Below the pieces are notes generated by a model. The model was not told the DNA's origin. It ran no database searches and saw nothing but the letters and a program-made list of their open reading frames with translations. Below are positions 58,374 through 64,000 of a stretch of 64,000 nucleotides of DNA, piece by piece. Where the stretch lies: NCBI RefSeq assembly GCF_001984195.1, contig NZ_MTQN01000005.1:160385-224384 (forward strand), written 5' to 3'. The stretch is from Kribbella sp. ALI-6-A (GTDB lineage: Bacteria; Actinomycetota; Actinomycetes; Propionibacteriales; Kribbellaceae). A program made the translations under genes and the position numbers. Numbering within the stretch: the stretch's first letter is position 1; each line of letters opens with the position of its first letter.

Positions 58374-59087
58374 ATGAAGCGCGCCGGATCCGCCCTGCTC
58401 GTCGTACCGCTGCTGGTCGGCTGCGGTAGCTCCGTCGATACCAGCGCTCCCTTGCCATCGGTGGCGGCCTCTACCCCACAACCGACCCGGCACGCGCCGC
58501 CTCCCCCGACCACCACACCGTCCGTCACACCGAAGGCCCGCAAGACGCCGACACCGACGCCACAGCAGGTAACTCTCGCCGACCTCGTCGTACCGTCGAG
58601 AACCTTCACCCGGACCTCCACCCGCGCATGGGACCGCGAACGCACCGGCCCCTTCGACACCGAGCGGTTCGCCAAGTTGCTGTCCGGTACGCCGGACGAA
58701 GACCGCCGCCTGTTCAACACAACCGGCTTCGTGCGCGGTCACGTCAGCATCCGGATGGCCGCCGACGACCGGCGGCTGGTGATCTACCTCTACCAGTTCC
58801 GCACCCACGAAGGCGCGGTGCGACTGCAGAAAAACTTCTGGGACCAGTATGAACACGGAGACAGCTTCACCGTCCGCGGTCTCGGCCGCACCTGGACCGA
58901 CGCCGGACTCAAGCAGTCGTCGACCCGTTACACCGCCACCGCGAACGTGAACTTTGCCGTCGGCAACATTCTTGTCAAAGTGGACGTCACCGAGTCCAAC
59001 ACGACCGGTAAAGGTCTCCGGCCCGACACCGAACTGGCCGCCGCCATCGCAAGGCAGCAGCGCGACCATCTCGCCGGCGCCGTGTGA
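58374..59087 (+). CDS. Lipoprotein of unknown function
   Basis: A 237-residue protein from ATG 58374: lipobox L-L-V-G-C at about residue 17, a Pro/Thr/Ser-rich linker (about 25-65) and a compact domain with F-D-T-E-R-F-A-K-L-L-S-G-T and Y-L-Y-Q-F-R-T-H-E-G-A-V-R-L-Q-K-N-F-W. A terminator hairpin (59103-59132) follows 16 bp past the stop. No family name known. Probably surface-attached. Confidence 0.65.
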   Translation: MKRAGSALLVVPLLVGCGSSVDTSAPLPSVAASTPQPTRHAPPPPTTTPSVTPKARKTPTPTPQQVTLADLVVPSRTFTRTSTRAWDRERTGPFDTERFAKLLSGTPDEDRRLFNTTGFVRGHVSIRMAADDRRLVIYLYQFRTHEGAVRLQKNFWDQYEHGDSFTVRGLGRTWTDAGLKQSSTRYTATANVNFAVGNILVKVDVTESNTTGKGLRPDTELAAAIARQQRDHLAGAV

Positions 59088-59102
59088 TCCGAAACGAAGC
59101 CG

Positions 59103-59132
59103 CACTCGGCACCAGTGGTGCGATGCCGAGTG
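59103..59132. terminator. Hairpin terminator after the lipoprotein gene
   Basis: CACTCGGCA (59103-59111) pairs with TGCCGAGTG (59124-59132), a 9-bp stem with a 12-nt loop. Confidence 0.65.
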
Positions 59133-59248
59133 TGCTTCAGCCCCCTGGTGGCGAATGTCAAAAGCTGCAAAATTCGCGACTCCGGCGGTTCGAGGTCCCG
59201 ATGTCCGGCAAAATAAGCCGGTCTTGATCGAGAGCTGGGGGGCAGGGC

Positions 59249-60922
59249 GTGGGCAGCACCGTGCTGCGATCAACGGAGGTGGACGGCGTACCGGTCTTCT
59301 GGGCGCCGGGTGACGGGGTGCTTCGGGCCAGTCTGTGGTTCCGGGCGGGAATGGCGGACGAGTCACTGCCGACGCGTGGATGGCTGCATCTGCTCGAGCA
59401 CCTGGCGCTGCATGGCCGGGACTCGATTCGGGCGCCTGTCAACGGGCACGTCAGCCTGCTTCACTCGAGTTTCGACGTCGAGGGCGAGCCGGACGACGTG
59501 GTGGCGTTTCTGCGCGACGTCTGCCGGTGGCTGGCCACACCGGACTTCTCCGACCTGGAACACGAGCGGCGCGTACTGCGCGCCGAGAGCGCGACCCGAG
59601 GAAGTAGTGCGACCGGCAACCACCTGCTCTGGCGGTACGGCGCCCGCGGGGCGGGCCTCGCCGGGTACGACGAGTTGGGGCTGTACACGGCCGAGGCCGA
59701 CGGGCTTCGTGAGCTCGCCGGATGGGCCTACGCCCGGGGCAACGCAGCGCTCGCGCTCTCGGGACCGCCACCGGCCGGACTCCAGTTGCCACTGCGGCCG
59801 GGACCACGGCGTCTTCCGACTCCCGCTCGCCCGTGTGACCAGCCGATCCCCGCCGGCTTCGTCGGCCGCCCGGACGCCATCGCGCTCTCCGGGACGATCG
59901 GCCGGTCGACCGCCGCGACAGCGATGTTGCGAGCGCTGGAACGAGACCTGCAGCGAGGACTGCGGCACGGAGCAGGCGTCGGCTACAGCGCCTGGTCGTC
60001 GTACGAACTGGTCGATGCCGATCACGCCATGCTGACCGCGGGGATGGACGTCATCTCCGAGGCGGTACCGACCGTGGTGGCCCAGAGCACGGCGGTCCTG
60101 CGCCGGCTCCGCGACAGCGGGCCTGACCCGGCCGAACTGCGCGACGACCTCAACCAGCAGATCCGCCAGATCACCTCCCGGCCGATCGACCACTGGTTGC
60201 CGTTCCTCGCCGCGCGCGAGGTGCTGCTCGGACGGCCGGCCACGACAAGTCCGGACGAGCTGGTCGCCGAAACGGAGGCAGTCACTGTCGGGGACGTCCG
60301 GCGGGCCGCGCTGGATCTGTGGCGGGACCTGCTGGTCTCGGTGGACCCGGCAGGCGCCGGTGATCCGCAGCTGACGTGGCTGGGCGGTCCACCAACTCCG
60401 GGCAGTCAGCCGAGCGGCCGCCGGTTCCGGCCGGTCGGCAGCCCCGTGACCAAGGGCGAACTGACCATCGGCCAATCCGGAATCCACTGGCAGACGGCGG
60501 ATGCCCGGACCTCCGCGCAGTACGACGAACTGGCCGGCGTGATCGCCTACCCGGACGGCGGCCGGCAGTTGATCCGCCACGACGGCTACCAGGTGACCGT
60601 CGAGCCGACGATGTGGCGCCAGGGACAGCAGGCGGTGGCACTGGTCGACTCGGCGGTGCCCCCGTCGCTGCGGATCCCCCTGCCCGAACGCACGCCGGAC
60701 GTGATCCCGCGGAGCTCGGTCCGGACGATCGACAAGCTGCGGTACTGGACCAACCGCCCGGTGGTGTGGGTGCCGTTCCTGGTCGTTTGTCTTGTCGGTG
60801 TGGTGCTGACCGTCGCGACCGACGAGATCGCCGAGCAGGCGCCGAAGTTCGTGGTCATGAGCCTGGCCATCGGCGTCATCAGCTACTTCAGGCAGCGTCG
60901 CAACGGAGGTACGGATACATGA
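59249..60922 (+). CDS. Membrane-anchored M16-like zinc peptidase
   Basis: A 557-residue protein from GTG 59249. The start follows M16 peptidases: S-L-W-F-R-A-G-M-A-D-E, then inverted zinc motif H47-L-L-E50-H51 and F-S-D-L-E-H-E-R-R-V-L-R-A-E, but the segment between is about 15 residues shorter than usual. The C-lobe motif G-V-G-Y-S-A-W-S-S-Y (about 250) matches the M16 R/Y element. After an extra domain (about 385-490) two helices (W-V-P-F-L-V-V-C-L-V-G-V-V-L and F-V-V-M-S-L-A-I-G-V-I) end the chain. The partner gene overlaps its stop by ATGA. Confidence 0.8.
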   Translation: MGSTVLRSTEVDGVPVFWAPGDGVLRASLWFRAGMADESLPTRGWLHLLEHLALHGRDSIRAPVNGHVSLLHSSFDVEGEPDDVVAFLRDVCRWLATPDFSDLEHERRVLRAESATRGSSATGNHLLWRYGARGAGLAGYDELGLYTAEADGLRELAGWAYARGNAALALSGPPPAGLQLPLRPGPRRLPTPARPCDQPIPAGFVGRPDAIALSGTIGRSTAATAMLRALERDLQRGLRHGAGVGYSAWSSYELVDADHAMLTAGMDVISEAVPTVVAQSTAVLRRLRDSGPDPAELRDDLNQQIRQITSRPIDHWLPFLAAREVLLGRPATTSPDELVAETEAVTVGDVRRAALDLWRDLLVSVDPAGAGDPQLTWLGGPPTPGSQPSGRRFRPVGSPVTKGELTIGQSGIHWQTADARTSAQYDELAGVIAYPDGGRQLIRHDGYQVTVEPTMWRQGQQAVALVDSAVPPSLRIPLPERTPDVIPRSSVRTIDKLRYWTNRPVVWVPFLVVCLVGVVLTVATDEIAEQAPKFVVMSLAIGVISYFRQRRNGGTDT

Positions 60923-61863
60923 GACTCCGGCGCCGACCGGCCGAGCAGCCGCTCCCGGAGATCGACCCGTGTATGGGCGACCCGGCCGCCCGGCTGTTCT
61001 GTGATGCTCTGACCGACCGCGACTGGCCGACCGCGCGCGGCATCCTCGCGCGAACCGACCATCCGGACGACCGAGCCTTCCTGCTCGAAACCTGCGGCTC
61101 CGTGTTCGGCGTACAGAACTGGATCGGACCCGTCGCGGCCGACGATCCGCTGGCTCAGCTCGTCCGCGGCTGTCATGCGGTCGCGTGGGCCTGGCAGGCC
61201 AGGGGCGGACTCCGCGCGACCTACACCCAGGCCGACCAGTTCAGGGTCTTCTTCGAGCGGCTCCGGATCGCCGAGTCCTGCCTGTACGACGTGATCTCGT
61301 GCGACCCGGACGAAGTCGCCGCCTGGGCCTTCCTGATCCGGACGGCCCGGGGACTGGAACTTCCGCTGGCGGACGGTGAGTTCCGCTTCCGCCAGGCGAT
61401 CGAGCGGCACCGGACCCATCTGAGGGCCCACGAGGAGTGGATGCAGACCCTGTGCGCGAAGTGGGCCGGCAGCGAAGAGTGGATGCACCACTTCGCCCGG
61501 GACGCCGCCGCCCGCGGCGGAGACGGCAGCATGCTGCACACCCTAGTCGCTCTGGCGCACCTGGAGGCGATGACCGACCGTAGCGGAGAAGCGGCGACGC
61601 ACTACATCAGCCGGCCGGACGTCCGGCAGGATCTGCGAACAGCCGCGGGCCTGTCCATTTGGCACCCGGCCGCGGAACGCCGACCCGGCTGGCCGGTGTA
61701 CTTCAACACCTTCGCCCTGGCCTTCTCCGCAAGCGGCGACCTGCCGGCCGCCGCAGCCGTCTTCGAGCAGATCGGCGACAACATCACGGCGTACCCGTGG
61801 GGCTACCTCCCCGGCGACCCCGTGAAGTCGTTCACCAACGCCCGCGCCACCGTGCTCGGATAG
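60919..61863 (+). CDS. Cytosolic helical protein coupled to the M16-like gene
   Basis: From ATG 60919, overlapping the M16-like stop (ATGA), a 314-residue soluble protein rich in helices with TPR/DUF4034-like repeats: L-F-C-D-A-L-T-D-R-D-W-P-T-A-R-G-I-L, A-E-S-C-L-Y-D-V-I-S-C-D-P-D-E and A-L-A-F-S-A-S-G-D-L-P-A-A. No catalytic motif is seen and I know no name. Coupling suggests it is made in step with the membrane peptidase, perhaps presenting a substrate to it; this is a guess. Confidence 0.65.
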   Translation: MRLRRRPAEQPLPEIDPCMGDPAARLFCDALTDRDWPTARGILARTDHPDDRAFLLETCGSVFGVQNWIGPVAADDPLAQLVRGCHAVAWAWQARGGLRATYTQADQFRVFFERLRIAESCLYDVISCDPDEVAAWAFLIRTARGLELPLADGEFRFRQAIERHRTHLRAHEEWMQTLCAKWAGSEEWMHHFARDAAARGGDGSMLHTLVALAHLEAMTDRSGEAATHYISRPDVRQDLRTAAGLSIWHPAAERRPGWPVYFNTFALAFSASGDLPAAAAVFEQIGDNITAYPWGYLPGDPVKSFTNARATVLG

Positions 61864-61869
61864 CCATCC

Positions 61870-62751
61870 CTAGTCCGGGCGCCCAGGAAGCTCCATCGCG
61901 GCGAGCCGGCGGGGGTCGCGGAGGGACGTGATCTCGACGATCCGCCCGTCGACGACCGTGCACGACAGCACGCCGAGGGGCTTTCCGTTCGCGGCCCAGG
62001 CGACGATTCCCGGCTCGCCGTTGACCAGGACCGGCTGCCACGTTGCCTTGACGAGGGCCCCGCGCTGGACGTTCGCCGCGACCTCGGTGGCTCCGAGCTT
62101 GACGACCACGCCGTGCGCGGTGTGGCTGCGCCAGGTGACCTGCGGGTCGAGCACGCGCAACAGGCGTTCGAAGTCTCCCTCGCGGGCCGCCGCGAGAAAG
62201 GCGTCCAGCACCGCGCGCCGCTGCCGGCGTTCGCCGTCCGGGCGGGGCGCGCCCTGGACCTTCCGGCGGGCACGACTGGCCAGCATCTTCGATGCGTCGG
62301 CGGACTTGCCGAGGATCTGGCCGATCTCCTCGAACGGCACCGCGAACATGTCGTGCAGCACGAGGGCGAGCCGCTCGGCGGGACCGAGGCTGTCGAGGAC
62401 GACAAGCAGCGCCAGCCCGACCGAATCGGCGAGCAGCGCGTCCTCCTCGGGTGCCGAGACGTTGTCCTCGGTCACCACGAACTCGGCCGACTCGTCGTCG
62501 GCCGACGCGACCGGCCGGGCCTTGCGTGAGCGCAGTACGTCGATGCACACCCGGCCGACCACGGTGGTCAGCCAGCCGGACAGGTTGTCGATCGAGGCCG
62601 CGTCCTGGCGGGCGAGCCGCAGCCAGGCCTCCTGGACGGCGTCCTCGGCGTCCGCCCGCGAGCCGAGCATCCGGTAGGCCATCGCCACCAGCCGCTCGCG
62701 CTCCGCCATGAACGCCGCCGCGACGACGTCGTCCCGGTCCGATCCGGTCAT
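61870..62751 (-). CDS. sigJ: ECF41-type (SigJ-like) sigma factor with SnoaL-like C-domain
   Basis: A 293-residue sigma from ATG 62751 (GGGAGG before it): sigma region 2 (A-Y-R-M-L-G-S-R-A-D-A-E-D-A-V-Q-E-A-W-L-R), region 4 (F-E-E-I-G-Q-I-L-G-K-S) and a 110-residue NTF2/SnoaL-like domain ending V-V-D-G-R-I-V-E-I. This fits ECF41, where the C-domain replaces an anti-sigma factor. ECF41 genes normally sit next to oxidoreductase or DoxX-like genes; here a DoxX gene is divergent, 79 bp away. The symbol follows the mycobacterial homologue. Confidence 0.93.
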   Translation of the reverse strand: MTGSDRDDVVAAAFMAERERLVAMAYRMLGSRADAEDAVQEAWLRLARQDAASIDNLSGWLTTVVGRVCIDVLRSRKARPVASADDESAEFVVTEDNVSAPEEDALLADSVGLALLVVLDSLGPAERLALVLHDMFAVPFEEIGQILGKSADASKMLASRARRKVQGAPRPDGERRQRRAVLDAFLAAAREGDFERLLRVLDPQVTWRSHTAHGVVVKLGATEVAANVQRGALVKATWQPVLVNGEPGIVAWAANGKPLGVLSCTVVDGRIVEITSLRDPRRLAAMELPGRPD

Positions 62752-62830
62752 CTGTTACCTCCCACCGACGAGTTCCGTCATGGGTGATGACGGGCCCGGT
62801 CGGCCCGAGGTAACCGACAAGGAGAAACTC

Positions 62831-63211
62831 ATGAACCTCGCCCTGTGGATCGTCGCCGGCCTGCTGGCCGCGGTCTTCGCCTTCGCGGGCGCGAACAAGC
62901 TGTTCATCCCGTACGAAAAACTGGCCAAAGCTCCCGGTGGAGGCTGGGTCAACCAGTTCAGCCCGGGCTTTGTCAAGGCACTCGGGACCGTCGAGATCCT
63001 GGGTGCCATCGGCTTGATCGTACCGGCGGCCCTCGACATCGTGCCGGTTCTCGTACCGCTGGCCGCCGTCGGCCTGGCGACGATCATGGTGGGCGCCGCG
63101 ATCGTGACGTCTCGCCGGCACGAACGTGCGCACGCGGTGCTGAACCTCGCGTACTTCGCCCTCGCGGTGTTCGTCGCGATCGGCCGCTTCGGCCCCGAGT
63201 CCTTCAGCTGA
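62831..63211 (+). CDS. DoxX-like membrane protein
   Basis: From ATG 62831 (AAGGAG 6 bp before) a 126-residue protein with four predicted helices: L-A-L-W-I-V-A-G-L-L-A-A-V-F-A-F-A-G, then K-L-F-I-P-Y-E-K-L. It ends F-V-A-I-G-R-F-G. The DoxX-like family is frequent beside ECF41 sigma genes, whose target promoter usually lies in front of such a gene. It may serve in thiol or redox stress at the membrane. Confidence 0.9.
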   Translation: MNLALWIVAGLLAAVFAFAGANKLFIPYEKLAKAPGGGWVNQFSPGFVKALGTVEILGAIGLIVPAALDIVPVLVPLAAVGLATIMVGAAIVTSRRHERAHAVLNLAYFALAVFVAIGRFGPESFS

Positions 63212-63237
63212 GCGTCACGCGACGGCGTAGCTTCCCA

Positions 63238-63313
63238 GCGCGGGTCACCATGCCGCTGCGCGAGGAGCCCTGGGGCGAACGCCTGTTCCAGGTCACCGAC
63301 CCCAACGGCGTGG
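63238..63313 (+). pseudogene. VOC/glyoxalase-family C-terminal fragment
   Basis: The plus frame reads V-T-M-P-L-R-E-E-P-W-G-E-R-L-F-Q-V-T-D-P, which is the end of a VOC/glyoxalase protein (the family shows E-x-x-W-G x(2-4) F x x x D P x G near the C-terminus), then stops being homologous at about 63311 where the MFS 3' end begins on the other strand. The rest of the gene is missing. Confidence 0.6.
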
Positions 63314-63856
63314 GAGGGCGAGGTACGCGGAGACCACCCCTGCCGCGGCGATGAGCGACCACAGAGCCCAGGGCCCGAGCGTGTACGCCGCGCCGCCGAG
63401 GATCGGGCCGGCGCCCGTGCCGATCGTGTACGCGGCGCCGTGCAGGCCCTGGTAGCGACCGACCATGCCGGGTGGGGTCAGGCTTCCCAGGTAGGCGTAG
63501 GCGACGGAGCTGGTGATCATCTCGCCGAGGGTCCACAAGAGCACCGTCGCCGCCAACGGGACGAGGGTGGTCCCGAGACCGGACAGCGCGAGGCCGATGC
63601 CGACGAGGAGGTTGCCAATGGCAAGTACATGCTCCGGCCGGTACCGCGAGACCGCGCCGGTGGTCGGCAGCTCCAGCAGCAGGACCAGCAGGCCGTTGAA
63701 TCCCATCAGGAAGCCGAAGTCGCGCGCTGTCAGCCCCACATCACTGACGTGCAGGGGCAGGCCGACGGTGGACTGGACGTAGACGAACTCGGCGACCACG
63801 GTCATCAGGAGGAAGCGCACCAGGGCGCGGTCGGCGAGCGCCCGGCGATATCCCAC
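63293..63856 (-). pseudogene. MFS transporter, C-terminal half
   Basis: About 187 residues, six helices, such as F-L-L-M-T-V-V-A-E-F-V-Y-V-Q, L-L-V-G-I-G-L-A-L-S-G-L-G-T-T-L and M-V-G-R-Y-Q-G-L-H-G-A-A-Y-T. This is the second bundle of a 12-helix MFS exporter (the MdtH-like type); the first six helices and a plausible start are absent. Beyond its 5' side (about 63860) the plus strand carries an amidase fragment. Confidence 0.75.
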
Positions 63857-63864
63857 CTGCGGCG

Positions 63865-64000
63865 GGTCCGCGTCTTCGCGACGTGGTGGCCAAGTTGCTG
63901 TCGACGTACGACGTACTGGCGCTGCCGACCGTGCCGGTCGTGGCCCCGGCCATCGGCGAACGCAGCCTCTCGGTAGCCGGCACCGACCTCGAAGTGCGGG
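63865..64000 (+). pseudogene. Amidase-signature enzyme, internal fragment (cut by window end)
   Basis: From about 63865 the plus frame reads L-R-D-V-V-A-K-L-L-S-T-Y-D-V-L-A-L-P-T-V-P, a pattern of the C-terminal third of amidase-signature enzymes. It stays open to the end of the window. It begins abruptly next to the end of the MFS relic, so its beginning is missing. Confidence 0.6.

Noticed and set aside
1..64000. CRISPR array
   Set aside because: I saw no series of regularly spaced identical repeats of 24-40 bp and no cas gene.
1..64000. Biosynthetic core genes (polyketide or nonribosomal synthase) to go with the P450
   Set aside because: No ketosynthase, adenylation or terpene synthase frame is present; the P450 operon therefore is not called a cluster member.

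Overview
The window is about 70% GC DNA from a mycelial-type actinobacterium. Mycothiol-dependent and F420-type enzyme families, a GAF-ANTAR protein, SigE/SigJ/RskA-type sigma and anti-sigma factors and actinobacterial LexA point to Actinomycetota. A Kribbella/Nocardioides-like host is my inference; no rRNA or other species marker is present.

Layout. (1) 1-7.9 kb is ordinary chromosome: a MarR tail, an aminoglycoside-phosphotransferase-like protein, LexA, a secreted GH18 chitinase with a ricin-type lectin domain, a methyltransferase, a secreted alpha/beta hydrolase, a membrane-anchored HExxH protein, an MFS exporter and tRNA-Thr(TGT). (2) 7.87-38.83 kb looks like an old genomic island. The 3' part of tRNA-Thr plus about 28 bp of flank is repeated, slightly decayed, at 38768-38830, and a shattered tyrosine integrase lies beside the tRNA. 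The cargo is mostly pairs of a regulator (CGNR, TetR, MerR, AraC) and a reductive or detoxifying enzyme (short-chain dehydrogenases, old yellow enzyme, an NmrA-like protein, a mycothiol isomerase-type protein, an F420/PPOX protein), together with a P450-ferredoxin-reductase operon, a truncated MMPL exporter and a UV-repair pair (FeS-type photolyase and spore photoproduct lyase). (3) 38.8-53.1 kb holds a flavin reductase, a PadR-DUF1048 operon, an APC permease with a DUF389 protein, a SigE-family sigma operon, several hydrolases, a TetR with an extra C-terminal HTH, an aldo/keto reductase and a manganese catalase with a histone-like tail. (4) 53.1-57.6 kb is an envelope/stress cluster: DUF4394, Tat ferritin-like and fasciclin proteins with an RskA-type anti-sigma factor but no adjacent cognate sigma factor; a very short sigma-like protein is nearby. 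(5) 57.7-64 kb holds secreted proteins, an M16-like membrane peptidase with a translationally coupled partner, an ECF41/SigJ sigma gene divergent from a DoxX gene, and truncated genes at the edge.

Two themes stand out. First, many genes end or begin abruptly inside another gene (photolyase/2'-5' ligase, MMPL/photolyase, ferredoxin reductase/hypothetical, LuxR, HAD, AraC, VOC, MFS/amidase), so this region has lost DNA repeatedly. Second, several divergent regulator/enzyme promoters carry clean palindromes that look like operators, including one motif shared by two MerR loci.
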